Shown here one piece after another: positions 24,627 through 33,137 of a stretch of 34,254 nt of DNA. Below the pieces are notes generated by a model. That model was not told the DNA's origin. It searched no databases and saw only the letters and a program-made list of their open reading frames with translations. A program made the position numbers and the translations under genes. The first letter of the stretch is position 1. Every line of letters begins with the position of its first letter. Source of the stretch: Lachnospiraceae bacterium (GTDB lineage: Bacteria > Bacillota > Clostridia > Lachnospirales > Lachnospiraceae); assembly GCA_017431345.1 (NCBI GenBank), contig JAFRLH010000043.1:1-34254 (forward strand). The letters run 5' to 3'.

Positions 24627-26073
24627 TCACAAAATTGCCCCGCTCTTTCACATAGAAAACGAGTCCGATCGCGATCCACACGATCAGCATGATATAACTC
24701 TCTTTTCCGAAATGTACACCGGAAAGCCCTGGGATCGGAATCAGCTGCAGGATCATAAAGATCACGCCGAAAGCAGCGCCTGTTACTGCCATCGCTTTAA
24801 GGAAAGCAGTACCATCCCCGTACTTCTTCGTTGTTACAAGCGCACTTGCGCAGGTAAAGAAATAGCCGATCGAAGCGCCGATCGCACTCATGTCCACGAA
24901 CCATCCCAGTGCCTCACGCCCCAGGATCGGACCGGACAGGGAAACGATCACGCAGAAGATCATCGCATTCCTGGGCGTTCCGTATCTTTTGTCGACCATG
25001 CCGAACCATGCCGGCAGATATCCGTCACGGCTCATGGAGTACATCAGACGGGAAGAAGCCAGATAGAATCCCATGATACCGGACAGGACCGCACAGGAAA
25101 CACCGACGCCGATCAGTACTTTGCCGAACGTCCCCAGCAGTTCCTCTGCCGCAACAAGCACGACCCAGTCGCCCGCCATAACTCTCTCAGGCCAGTTCTC
25201 CAGCGCCGCAGCAGCTACGGTATTATTGGAAACATACACAAAGCAGCCGAAAATGATGGCGATCATCATGATGTAGGATACTTTTTTGAAGCTGAAGTTA
25301 AACTCTTCTGCTGCCTGCGGGATCGCATCAAATCCTACGAAAGCCCAGGGAGCGATGGCGAATGTCGCCAGGATGGCGCCAAGCACGCCGCTTATGCCCA
25401 CATGGGCATATTTCCCGATATCCGCGGTCACTGCGTTCGCTGCCATCGCAGCACTCTTATCAAAGCCCCAGACCGGCTCCATATTGATCCCCTTCGCTTT
25501 GCTGCTCACGAGACCGGCAACAAAGAGCGTAAACACGCAGACCACCAGCAGCGTACTCAGGATCGTCTGAACAATCGCCGCTTTCTGTACGCCGATGATA
25601 TTGAGATACCCGAACAGGATCAGGATGAACATTGCCAGCATCATTTCACCCATATAGATGTCAAATCCGGCGATGTTGTAATGGAATCCGAATTTCAGGA
25701 TATCCGCCGGACCGTCCAGTCCGTCCACGATCAGACCGATCGCAGTCGAGTTCATCGGTACGTTCGTCAGATAGGCCACCACCAGGAACCATCCGCAGAC
25801 AAAAGCCGCATTCTTGCCGAAACACATCTTTGTAAATGTGAATTCGCCGCCGGCTTTCGGATACTTCGGCACCATATACGCATAAGAAAACGCAATGATG
25901 ATCATGACCAGTGCGCCGAGGATCATAGCGATCGCCGTTCCTGCCACGCCCGAAGTCGGCAGGAACTTTTTGCCGGGATTGATAAAGGATCCCCATCCGA
26001 TGACGCATCCGAATGCGATTGCCCATACATGCATCGGTGTCAGCTGTCTTTTCAGTTCGTTATTCTGCTCCAT
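24619..26073 (-). CDS. APC-superfamily amino-acid permease
   Basis: 484 residues with about twelve TM helices. The N-terminal signature AIAFGCVIGWGSFINPGKKFLPTSG matches the APC helix 1 substrate-binding loop, and FAIAPWAFVGFDAIPQAAEEF matches helix 6. Transports an amino acid or amine, normally with H+ or Na+. The ATG has a GGGGGG-rich site 5 nt upstream. The start lies 21 nt after the phnW stop, so both belong to one operon. Given that neighbour, alanine or 2-aminoethylphosphonate is a conceivable substrate; this is inference only. Confidence 0.9.
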   Translation of the reverse strand: MEQNNELKRQLTPMHVWAIAFGCVIGWGSFINPGKKFLPTSGVAGTAIAMILGALVMIIIAFSYAYMVPKYPKAGGEFTFTKMCFGKNAAFVCGWFLVVAYLTNVPMNSTAIGLIVDGLDGPADILKFGFHYNIAGFDIYMGEMMLAMFILILFGYLNIIGVQKAAIVQTILSTLLVVCVFTLFVAGLVSSKAKGINMEPVWGFDKSAAMAANAVTADIGKYAHVGISGVLGAILATFAIAPWAFVGFDAIPQAAEEFNFSFKKVSYIMMIAIIFGCFVYVSNNTVAAAALENWPERVMAGDWVVLVAAEELLGTFGKVLIGVGVSCAVLSGIMGFYLASSRLMYSMSRDGYLPAWFGMVDKRYGTPRNAMIFCVIVSLSGPILGREALGWFVDMSAIGASIGYFFTCASALVTTKKYGDGTAFLKAMAVTGAAFGVIFMILQLIPIPGLSGVHFGKESYIMLIVWIAIGLVFYVKERGNFVNE

Positions 26074-26094
26074 CTTATCCCCCCGCTCTGATTA

Positions 26095-27183
26095 TTATTT
26101 GTCTGAAAGAAATTCTTTATAAATCGCGATCAGTTTTTCAATGTCCTCTTTATAGATCTCGCCGATATTGCCGATGCGGAATGTCTCCGCTTCAGTCACT
26201 TTTCCGGGATAAATCGCGTATCCCCTCTCCTTGATGAACTCATACATTTCCTTGAATGTATAGCTGCAGTTCTCGGGATAGAAGAAAGTCGTGATGATCG
26301 GACCCTGATGTTCCCTGTCAATATAAGTCTTGTAGCCCAGCTTCTCCATCTCTTCGATCAGGAAACGGTTGTTATCATAATATCTCTTGCTGCGTGCAGG
26401 GATACCGCCCTCTTCCTTCATCTCCTCCATCGCTTTTGCGAACGCAAGCACGACATGCGTCGGAGAGGTGAAGCGCCATTTCCCGTCAAACATGCCCTTC
26501 CACTGGTCGTACAGATCCAGCGACAGGCTGCAGGATTTTCCTTCGCACTTCTTCAGTTCATCCAGTCTGCAGATAATGAATGTGAAGCCGGGAACGCCCT
26601 GAATGCATTTATTGGCAGATGAAACGATGAAATCGATGCCCCAGTCAGCGACCGGAATTTCCACGCCGCCGAAACTGGACATGGCGTCGACTACGAAGAC
26701 CTTTCCGGCAGCTTTTACGACCTTTCCAACAGCCTCAATATCATTCAGAATGCCGGAAGTGGTCTCGGAATGCACCATGGAAACATGGGTGATCTCCGGA
26801 TCGTCCTGCAGGATCTGAGCAACATCCCCTGCATCCGGGATCTGATTGTAGTTGTATTTTTTCAGCACATAGCTGATGCCGGCGTGTCTGCAGATATCTG
26901 CCTGACGCTCGCCGTACGCGCCGTTCGACAGGATCAGCAGCTTGCCGTCCCTGCCGACAGAGCTGATCAGTACGGATTCTACGCCGAAAGTACCGGAGCC
27001 CTGCATAAGGACACAGGTGTATTCCTCGGGGGAAACATGCGCCAGCGCAAGCAGCTCGGCGCGGACATGCTGAGTGATTTGTTTGTAGTCATTGTCCCAG
27101 GTGCAGTGATCGACCATCATCTCTTCCTTGACGGTACGGGATGTGGTGAGCGGACCGGGGGTGAGAAGTTTGTAGGTGATCAT
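26095..27183 (-). CDS. phnW: 2-aminoethylphosphonate-pyruvate transaminase
   Basis: PLP-dependent class V aminotransferase, 362 residues. It interconverts 2-aminoethylphosphonate plus pyruvate with phosphonoacetaldehyde plus alanine. The sequence is close, as I recall it, to E. coli-type PhnW over its whole length: LLTPGPLTTSRTVKE, VLMQGSGTFGVESVL, MVHSETTSGILN, VDAMSSFGG, SSANKCIQGVPGF (Schiff-base Lys192), WRFTSPTHVVLAFAKA, and YPGKVTEAETFRIGNIGE. The ATG at 27183 has GAGGAG 9 nt upstream; the frame to 27237 is not family-like. No phnX, phnA/Y, ppm or ppd gene is nearby, so whether the enzyme works in breakdown or in making aminoethylphosphonate is open. Confidence 0.93.
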   Translation of the reverse strand: MITYKLLTPGPLTTSRTVKEEMMVDHCTWDNDYKQITQHVRAELLALAHVSPEEYTCVLMQGSGTFGVESVLISSVGRDGKLLILSNGAYGERQADICRHAGISYVLKKYNYNQIPDAGDVAQILQDDPEITHVSMVHSETTSGILNDIEAVGKVVKAAGKVFVVDAMSSFGGVEIPVADWGIDFIVSSANKCIQGVPGFTFIICRLDELKKCEGKSCSLSLDLYDQWKGMFDGKWRFTSPTHVVLAFAKAMEEMKEEGGIPARSKRYYDNNRFLIEEMEKLGYKTYIDREHQGPIITTFFYPENCSYTFKEMYEFIKERGYAIYPGKVTEAETFRIGNIGEIYKEDIEKLIAIYKEFLSDK

Positions 27184-27680
27184 AATGATTACTCCTCTTC
27201 TTATTGCATAGTATGGTAATCCGGCGAAAACGATCAAAAGTAGTGCCGGCGATATAATGAATGACTGCCATTTTTCAAAAACAGACAGGGATCACAGTGT
27301 CCCCACTGCTGGGAAAAGATGGCATTGTAGTAATCATATTACCGAAAGTGGGAATTTGCAAGGACTTTCAGGGATTCGGACGGCGTAAACTAATCATCAG
27401 TTGATGGGGAATGAGAGACCTCTTGATGAGCTAATGGAAGTGATTTAGAACAAACTCATTCTACCATACATCTTCATTTCGTCAAATCTTGCTTAAAGCA
27501 CTGATGTGGTGACCCCCACACACTGGTTCCGCGGCGACGGGCCCCCCGGCGATGCTCCCATCGCCCGATCAACACGGATGCTCCCGTCTCAGGCGGTTTT
27601 ATCTGGAAGGAAAACTGCTGCCAGCAACTGCTTCAGCCCTGCCAGATCTTCTTTTTATCGACTGTCCTTCAGCTTTAGAT
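27184..27680. other. Gene-poor stretch upstream of phnW
   Basis: About 500 nt with no convincing gene. It holds the phnW upstream region (a possible -10 TATATC on the minus strand near 27254-27259 with a TTGAAA-like box before it) and a GC-rich block at 27510-27575 unlike its surroundings. I see no homology I can name. It may be debris of an inserted element continuous with the repeat element that follows. Confidence 0.4.
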
Positions 27681-27799
27681 GCAAATTCCGCAAAAACGGA
27701 GCGGTCAATCCGCGTCAGCGGAGTAGCCGTTCCGCTTGAAACGGCGTGTGTGAGCGCCGCCAAGAGGAACCCGCCCTTTTCCGTGAACAGAACCATAAA

Positions 27800-27823
27800 G
27801 AACAGTCACCAGGTGAACTGTTC
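27800..27823 (-). terminator. Hairpin after the 15-codon ORF
   Basis: GAACAGTCACC (27800-27810) pairs with GGTGAACTGTTC (27812-27823) with one bulged base. On the minus strand it is followed by TTTATGG, a weak U-tract. It begins 10 nt past the stop of the tiny ORF. Confidence 0.45.
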
Positions 27824-27833
27824 CTCAGTCTTG

Positions 27834-27881
27834 TTATGTAATCACTGATTTGCCTGTAATGCTGACTGAGCTTACCGACAT
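27834..27881 (-). CDS. Possible 15-residue peptide ORF inside the MITE-like element
   Basis: ATG at 27879-27881, TAA at 27834-27836, encoding MSVSSVSITGKSVIT. It has a good ribosome site (GAGGAAGGA, about 5 nt upstream) and is flanked by a large GC hairpin upstream (27918-27959) and a terminator-like hairpin downstream (27800-27823). This is the layout of a leader peptide or the 5' remnant of a lost gene. No homology is recognised, and it may not be translated. Confidence 0.3.
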   Translation of the reverse strand: MSVSSVSITGKSVIT

Positions 27882-27917
27882 TTTTCCTTCCTCAACCCGA
27901 TGGAACGAGCCCCGTCT

Positions 27918-27959
27918 GGTGCGAGCGGCGGGTCCCATGGGGCGGTGGGCCGTCGCACC
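27918..27959 (-). ncRNA. Large GC-rich hairpin of unknown class
   Basis: GGTGCGA (27918-27924) and TCGCACC (27953-27959) enclose a second paired segment CGGC (926-929) with GCCG (949-952) after one bulged G, giving an 11-bp interrupted stem with a C/G-rich loop. On the minus strand it lies 37 nt upstream of the tiny ORF. I do not recognise a known RNA class. Confidence 0.3.
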
Positions 27960-28178
27960 GGGGCGACCAGAGAAGCTGACGACGGTGCCAGCCGGATCCT
28001 ACAGCATGCACCATTTTGAAATTGCCCAATCTCCATTTTTGTTCTACTTTCTCTCCAAAATGGATAGTAAGACAGGATAAAGAAAGGCGCGCCGTTTGGA
28101 GCGGAAAATGCACGCCGTTGCATCGTAATGTTTACGCCGCTGTCAGCGGAATCGATACGCCGGTTAAGCGGAATTTGC

Positions 28179-28396
28179 AGCTTTAGATTCCATTCAACCG
28201 GTTACGTATCGCAAGCGTTTTTCTGACTGTAAAGCCCCCGATGTTTGCCTGCAGCCGTTCCCAGTAAATACTCAATTCCCGACGACTCTCTGTGTAGTGC
28301 TTTCTGGTCTGTACACGATCAATCATTCCGACCGGGCACGGTTATGTGTGGTTCTCCCTGCTGTTCTTCATCCGATATGTGATGAATATATGTTGT
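28179..28396. other. Non-coding flank between the element and the EPS operon
   Basis: No gene, repeat or RNA that I can support. It separates the right end of the MITE-like element from the terminator of the EPS operon. Confidence 0.4.
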
Positions 28397-28421
28397 AATG
28401 GGAGGCGAACCGCCTCCCATT
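28397..28421 (-). terminator. Hairpin terminator at the end of the EPS operon
   Basis: Perfect 11-bp stem AATGGGAGGCG (28397-28407) and CGCCTCCCATT (28411-28421) with loop AAC, 10 nt beyond the glycosyltransferase stop. The U-tract is better on the plus strand (TTTCTTC), but position suggests it ends the minus-strand operon. Confidence 0.7.
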
Positions 28422-28431
28422 TCTTCATGAC

Positions 28432-29349
28432 TCAGATTTTCCGTCTCCTTCCGGTAATGATGCAGACATAATCAAACAGAGACGGAGAAAATTTAAAAAG
28501 ATAATACGCCGCTTTCCTCTTAAAGCAAAAAGATTCCGGCGGCCTGTCCAGCGATCGGATAACGGCGGAAGCCCGTTTCCCGATCCTGTCAGTTCGTCCG
28601 CGATATACAAGGATATACCATGAAAGCAAAATCACTTCCGGGGTGATATCATATCCCCATTTTTTCAGATCCCGGATTCTTCTCACAAACATCGTATAAC
28701 GATCTTTTACATACCTTTTCGAACTGATATCATTGATACTGCCTCTCCTTAAAATTCTATAATTATAAAGCCATTCATCCAGCACATATACCTTTTCTGC
28801 CGCGTGAATCAGCTTATATACTGTGCCAACATCCTCAAATACCATGTTTTCCGGAAAACGTATATCCTGAAACAACTGACGCTTGTATAACTTGTTCCAT
28901 ACTGCAGAATCTGTAATGACCATGTTCTTTTCAACCATTCCCGGCCGAACAGGCAATATCCTCTTTTTCTTTCGTCCGCACCGGGTAATCCCGTTATGCA
29001 TAAATACGACGATATCCGAATCATACTTCACGGCAGTCCTGTACGGCAGTTCGCAGAATTCTGTCTCTACCCAGTCGTCTCCGTCCACAAACATTACATA
29101 CTCTGCCTGTGCAGCATCTAACCCATCGTTTCTGGCTATGGACAGCCCTTCATTCTGCTTGTGTATCACACTGATCCGGTCATCCAGTGAAGCATACCTG
29201 TCGCAAATTCCTCCGCATCCGTCCGTCGAGCCGTCGTCAACTAAAATGATCCCGATATCCGTCATGGACTGGCTGATCAGGCTCTCTATACACGTCGGCA
29301 GATACGCAGCCACATTATACACCGGTACGATCACAGATATCTCAGGCAT
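28432..29349 (-). CDS. Glycosyltransferase family 2
   Basis: 305 residues. A GT-A fold enzyme adding a sugar from a nucleotide donor to a lipid-linked repeat unit at the inner membrane face. N-terminal ISVIVPVYNVAAYLPTCIESLISQS, then VDDGSTDG (Asp38/Asp39), NEGLSIARNDGL and the metal-binding MFVDGDDW (Asp89, Asp91) are all present. MVFEDVGTVYKLI (EDxxxxxxL-like) is the catalytic base region. The C-terminal third is basic and helical and ends in GRRRKI. The ATG has GAGGAG upstream. It is third in the EPS operon, 24 nt after the Wzz-like gene. The specific sugar cannot be told. Confidence 0.93.
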   Translation of the reverse strand: MPEISVIVPVYNVAAYLPTCIESLISQSMTDIGIILVDDGSTDGCGGICDRYASLDDRISVIHKQNEGLSIARNDGLDAAQAEYVMFVDGDDWVETEFCELPYRTAVKYDSDIVVFMHNGITRCGRKKKRILPVRPGMVEKNMVITDSAVWNKLYKRQLFQDIRFPENMVFEDVGTVYKLIHAAEKVYVLDEWLYNYRILRRGSINDISSKRYVKDRYTMFVRRIRDLKKWGYDITPEVILLSWYILVYRGRTDRIGKRASAVIRSLDRPPESFCFKRKAAYYLFKFSPSLFDYVCIITGRRRKI

Positions 29350-29373
29350 AGCATCTCCTCAGAGCAATTTCAC

Positions 29374-30882
29374 TTACCGGATCGCAATATACCCCAACAC
29401 CGGCACCTGCTGGCGGCCACACACACGCACCTCTTCCTCGATCTCACTGTTCTTCGATTCGTCGATTCTCTCCAGCAAGATCACCGCATCCGATACAGAC
29501 ATGGCTTCCAGAGATTCCGGATCATACAGGATACTGCGGCCGAATTTCGCGTTCAGACCAGTACCGGAGACAGCTCCGGCGAGTTTCTCTGCTTCCGCAC
29601 GGCTGATTTCATCATTTGAGGTTCCCGTTATATACAGATCCTTATATTCATTCTTCACAGCCAACAACCTGATACCTGCAACAGCCATGCTGCGGCTTTC
29701 CTCGACAGAAAACTGAACGCCATCACCTCCAAACACATGAAAGATCCTTTTATCAATACCCTTTGGCTCTTTCCCCGCCGTCCAGGTTCCGAGCCTTGAT
29801 AGTTTGAACGCATCCCGCATATCGTTCTGTGTCAGCAGACGTCCGCTCAGGAAAACAGACAGCAGCACGCAGCCTCCCACCAGAAGCAGCCCCAGAAAAG
29901 CACCTGCCAGGATATATTGGGGTTGGATATAATCGATTTCCGCTGCAGCAGCCTCTTCCGACACCGCTTCAGAATCCTCACCTTCAAGCTCTGCTTGTTC
30001 TTCCTGATTTTCTTCAGCAGCAGCCTCATCAAGCTCCTTCAGTTCCGGATCAGAAAGCGCCAATGTCTTCAGAAGTATTCTCTGAGCCTCGGACAGATAC
30101 TGAACGGAACTGTTCATGGCATTCTGATAAGTATTGATCTTGGTGATCTGATTATACTGACTGTCCAGCAGACCAGTATCCACCTGTTTTGTATATTTCT
30201 CTGAAAGGAATTTCATATCAAAATCGATAATCAACGCTTTCGCTTCGGCTTGAAGTTTGTCGATCTTATCTTTTACAAGTCCTGCGATCTGCGTGCATTC
30301 CTCACGGCTTCTTCCCTTCACAGTCACCATCAGCAGATTATTGCTCTGCCATGAAGAGACCAGCTGCGAAATATATTCCTCCTGCAGCTCTTCCCCGATA
30401 ATAAAACTGATCTTACTGCACAGTTCCTTATCCACTAGGCCGCTTGTAATGTAAGAAAATACCGTATTTGTAAAGTTCTGAGCGTCAATCTGTGGATACA
30501 CGACCTCATAATGAGTATCGATCAGATAGCGAAAAGTAACCGTGTCCACAGATGTCGCATCGATCTGCCCGATAATAGAATTGAAATAATAATTGTAGAG
30601 TTGTTTATAACCTTTCTGATAGGTCGTATATCTGTCCAGAACGTTATAAACCTCCGCAATCTGGGTGGCGGTAAGCTTTTCCTCTGCTTCCGCCACCGCG
30701 TTGGCATATTCTGTAGTCTCATCTACAGGAATCTCTTCCTCAGCGGCTTTAGCTTTCTGCTGCCTGTATACACCGAAAGCAGACAGTGCGGCAGCACCCA
30801 GAATCATGCAGATTAAGGCAATCCGCCATTTCAGCAGACATCTCATGATAATATCATTTATGTAAATAGCGCTTTCTTCCAT
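29374..30882 (-). CDS. Wzz/CpsC-like polysaccharide co-polymerase with degenerate kinase-like tail
   Basis: 502 residues. N-terminal TM helix at about 19-38, a long extracytoplasmic helical region, an acidic stretch (285-315, Glu/Ala-rich), a second TM helix at about 322-346, then a cytoplasmic domain of about 150 residues. Such proteins control chain length and export of surface polysaccharide. The cytoplasmic tail has a pattern like a BY-kinase/CpsD fold (SRSMAVAGIRLLAV, then LYITGTSNDEISRAEAEKLAGAV, then SVSDAVILLERIDESKNSEIEEEV and VPVLGYIAIR). It lacks a Walker A lysine, so it is probably inactive. The ATG has AAGGA upstream. No separate tyrosine kinase or phosphatase gene is in the window. 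Confidence 0.82.
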   Translation of the reverse strand: MEESAIYINDIIMRCLLKWRIALICMILGAAALSAFGVYRQQKAKAAEEEIPVDETTEYANAVAEAEEKLTATQIAEVYNVLDRYTTYQKGYKQLYNYYFNSIIGQIDATSVDTVTFRYLIDTHYEVVYPQIDAQNFTNTVFSYITSGLVDKELCSKISFIIGEELQEEYISQLVSSWQSNNLLMVTVKGRSREECTQIAGLVKDKIDKLQAEAKALIIDFDMKFLSEKYTKQVDTGLLDSQYNQITKINTYQNAMNSSVQYLSEAQRILLKTLALSDPELKELDEAAAEENQEEQAELEGEDSEAVSEEAAAAEIDYIQPQYILAGAFLGLLLVGGCVLLSVFLSGRLLTQNDMRDAFKLSRLGTWTAGKEPKGIDKRIFHVFGGDGVQFSVEESRSMAVAGIRLLAVKNEYKDLYITGTSNDEISRAEAEKLAGAVSGTGLNAKFGRSILYDPESLEAMSVSDAVILLERIDESKNSEIEEEVRVCGRQQVPVLGYIAIR

Positions 30883-31091
30883 AACGAATCCTTTCTCTGT
30901 TTACAGCAGACCGAAATCAGCTCCGTTGATAATATTACCCTAATTTATTGATAATCTCAAGTGTCGCAGCAATCTATTCGTTACGATAATTACGATTCTA
31001 TCCCTGGATAAGCAACGTATCGCTTGTCATTCAGTGGAACACAAACGACAAAGAATCTAACGCACTCAACATACGGTCTTACTATAATCGC

Positions 31092-32525
31092 TCACACACT
31101 TCCCTCTCTCATCAGCACCACCTTCACCGTCCTGAACAGAATTTCCACGTCCCTCAGCAGACTCCAGTTCCGAATATATTCATTATCCAATCTGACGACT
31201 TCCTCGAAATCCGTGATCTCGCTTCTCCCGCTCACCTGCCATAATCCGGTAAGGCCTGGTTTTGCCGCCAATCTGCTCTTGTGATGAAGATCATACTGTT
31301 TGTACTCATCCAGCGTTGGAGGGCGTGTTCCCACCAGGCTCATGTCCCCTTTCAGAATATTCCAGAACTGCGGGAACTCATCCAACGAGGTGTCTCTTAA
31401 TGTATGTCCAAACGGAAAGATTCTGGGATCATCATCCATTTTAAACATCAGTCCCTGCATTTTATTCTGTTTCATTAATTCAGCTTTTCGTTCCTCCGCA
31501 TCCACATACATCGACCGGAATTTATAAATCCGAAAAATACGCCCATTCTTGCCGACACGCTCCTGTGAAAAGAAGACCGGCCCGGGCGCCTGTTTTTTTA
31601 TAATAGGCGCAACGAAAAGAAAGATAATACCAGTGAGAATGAGCCCCACGATTCCGCCGACAATATCCATCAGGCGCTTTAGCATTGCCTGAAAAGGCGT
31701 GATACGGGATACTGTACCGGTAATCGCCAGAATGCCATTGACCCGCTCAACCGTCGGATTCGGGCAATTCGCGGCAAGATGGTCGATCGATAGATGGACG
31801 GTGATGCCCATTTCGATAAACACATCTGTAAGTTCGACAGCCTGAGGACCAGATGCATCGATCAACACTTCATCGACAACATGGGTGCGGGCGTATTCAA
31901 ATGCTTCATAGGCAGTTCGGCCAAGAATCGGAACCGACAGTTCTTCCATTTTCCCGACCACTTTCTCAGAAATGGCGTCTTCTGCTTCCGACAGGATAAT
32001 GACCCCCTCCAAAAACAGTTTTGTGTAAGAATTTTCCTGCAGCTGCCGGATTCTTTTCAGCGCATTCCTATCTTGTGTGACCAACATAAGCCGCTGAGCA
32101 CCTGCCTCAGCTTTCCCTCGTCTCCGTAATACGAATTTAAGAATCACATGTCCCAAGAGCGAGAGTCCCGTGTTTATCAGGACAAATATGCCCATCTGCA
32201 GTCGGGAATATACGCTTGTATTGTGTACTATATACTCATATACCAGCGTGAGCAGAAAGACAAACGCATTAAGTCTGACTACGGCAATGATCTCGTGAGC
32301 CAGATTGCGTCTTAAAATACCCGAATAGGTATTATCCCAGATTATGACAGCAAAAAATAACACAGAGATCACAAAAATTATCTCTCTATAGCTATCATCC
32401 ACGTACGGATTCGATCTATGGAGCCTCAAATAATACGATATGAAAAAAGAAATTTGCAGAATAACGAAATCCAAGAGAAGGAAATCAAGATGCTTCTGCC
32501 AGCTCCGGTTGGTTAACTTGTACAT
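31092..32525 (-). CDS. Undecaprenyl-phosphate sugar-phosphotransferase (polyisoprenyl hexose-1-P transferase)
   Basis: 477 residues. It starts polysaccharide repeat-unit synthesis by placing a sugar-1-phosphate on undecaprenyl phosphate. Four N-terminal TM helices (about 14-32, 48-63, 85-99, 110-132) and a CoA-binding-like middle domain (144-260) lead to a C-terminal bacterial sugar transferase domain (283-477). Key pieces: KRLMDIVGGIVGLIL, YKFRSMYVDAE, TSLDEFPQFWNI with the catalytic Asp382-Glu383, MSLVGTRPP and KPGLTGLWQVSGRS. The ATG has AGGAG 4 nt upstream. First gene of the EPS operon; a 209-nt gap without a recognisable gene separates it from the Wzz-like gene. Confidence 0.94.
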   Translation of the reverse strand: MYKLTNRSWQKHLDFLLLDFVILQISFFISYYLRLHRSNPYVDDSYREIIFVISVLFFAVIIWDNTYSGILRRNLAHEIIAVVRLNAFVFLLTLVYEYIVHNTSVYSRLQMGIFVLINTGLSLLGHVILKFVLRRRGKAEAGAQRLMLVTQDRNALKRIRQLQENSYTKLFLEGVIILSEAEDAISEKVVGKMEELSVPILGRTAYEAFEYARTHVVDEVLIDASGPQAVELTDVFIEMGITVHLSIDHLAANCPNPTVERVNGILAITGTVSRITPFQAMLKRLMDIVGGIVGLILTGIIFLFVAPIIKKQAPGPVFFSQERVGKNGRIFRIYKFRSMYVDAEERKAELMKQNKMQGLMFKMDDDPRIFPFGHTLRDTSLDEFPQFWNILKGDMSLVGTRPPTLDEYKQYDLHHKSRLAAKPGLTGLWQVSGRSEITDFEEVVRLDNEYIRNWSLLRDVEILFRTVKVVLMREGSV

Positions 32526-32643
32526 ATTTCTCCTAGAGACACCTTTGGTCTGTAACCTTTCTATTATTTTTGTAACAGCGTTCTATGGAATAATACATTA
32601 TCTGTCCGAGAATTGACGCCTGTGGAGATTGCACTCTCTGATG

Positions 32644-32672
32644 ATTATATCAGTATCTTTCCATCATAAAAA
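32644..32672 (-). promoter_or_regulatory. Candidate extended -10 promoter of the EPS operon
   Basis: On the minus strand TGATATAAT (TATAAT = complement of 32644-32649, with the upstream TG of an extended -10), and a weak TTTTTA 17 nt before it. It lies about 120 nt upstream of the sugar-phosphotransferase ATG. Confidence 0.5.
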
Positions 32673-32729
32673 TTGAGATATATTACTAATTTCGAAAATC
32701 TATCATAATTTACTGATATGTAATGACCA

Positions 32730-33137
32730 TCGTCAAGAGACAACTTGACAAGAATCATCGCAAGCTTATTCTATTGTAACCGAAGGTATCGTGAAAGAGC
32801 TTTAGGGTATCAGTTCCCGGCATTGGCCACTCTGATATACGTGGATTCAGGGATTACTCCCATTACCGACAGGTCAATGGTCCGCCGTGAGCTCTACCGT
32901 CTAAAAGCGTGGATCACAAAAGTGCCGACATAGTAAAATCGTAGATAGCTCGAACCTTGAAGAGTCTAAAGCTCTTTCAAGATGCCTCCGGTGTTAATAG
33001 TTAAGTGCCGTTGGTGACGGCGCAAGCCGGCTTTCAACGGCTTAAGTGCCCACTTTCACAGCGGGATGGCAGGGTCAAGGATGCGAAGCACCGCCACAGG
33101 CGGCCTGGCCTTGATGCTGACAGCTCGATGTGATACT
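32730..33137. other. Structured non-coding flank of the IS110-family element
   Basis: No convincing gene in about 400 nt. It contains a perfect 13-bp inverted repeat, GAAAGAGCTTTAG (32793-32805) and CTAAAGCTCTTTC (32966-32978). A nested stem has GCCGTTG (33007-33013) with CAACGGC (33035-33041) around an inner GC stem. CCGCC...GGCGG pairs near 33092-33104. IS110-family elements carry a guide (bridge/seek) RNA in their longer non-coding end, and this is the place to look on the 3' side. The exact IS end is not located. Confidence 0.4.

Larger units (their letters stand above)
27681..28178. mobile_element. MITE-like element with inverted sets of 22-nt spaced end sites
   Basis: Bounded by an 11-bp inverted repeat, GCAAATTCCGC (27681-27691) and GCGGAATTTGC (28168-28178). 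The left end has three inverted sites with TCCGC at 27687, 27709 and 27731, spaced 22 nt, the inner one TTCCGCTTGAAACGGCGT. The right end has direct sites ACGCCG...AGCGGAA with GCGGA (or degenerate) at 28101, 28124, 28146 and 28168, spaced 22-23 nt. Three sites left and four right in opposite orientation is how transposase-binding sites are laid out at ends of IS21-, Tn7- or Mu-like elements. The 500-bp interior has no transposase, so it would be non-autonomous. The family is not identified. Confidence 0.6.

Noticed and set aside
24274-26091. 605-codon open frame on the plus strand
   Set aside because: It is antisense to the APC permease and DMT transporter genes, has no ribosome site worth noting and a composition rich in His/Arg/Asp as expected of a shadow frame.
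27375-27447. Short plus-strand frame ending MGNERPLDELMEVI, considered as the 3' end of a transposase
   Set aside because: Preceded by an in-frame stop and too short to assign.
27599-27796. 65-codon minus-strand frame
   Set aside because: It spans the left set of 22-nt sites and shows no domain; it may be an artefact of the repeat composition.
32745-32933. 62-codon plus-strand frame in the IS110 flank
   Set aside because: No ribosome site, no recognised homology, and it lies across inverted repeats; more likely non-coding.
32940-32990. tRNA-like T-loop word GGTTCGAGC on the minus strand
   Set aside because: No flanking T-stem, acceptor stem or anticodon arm could be drawn.
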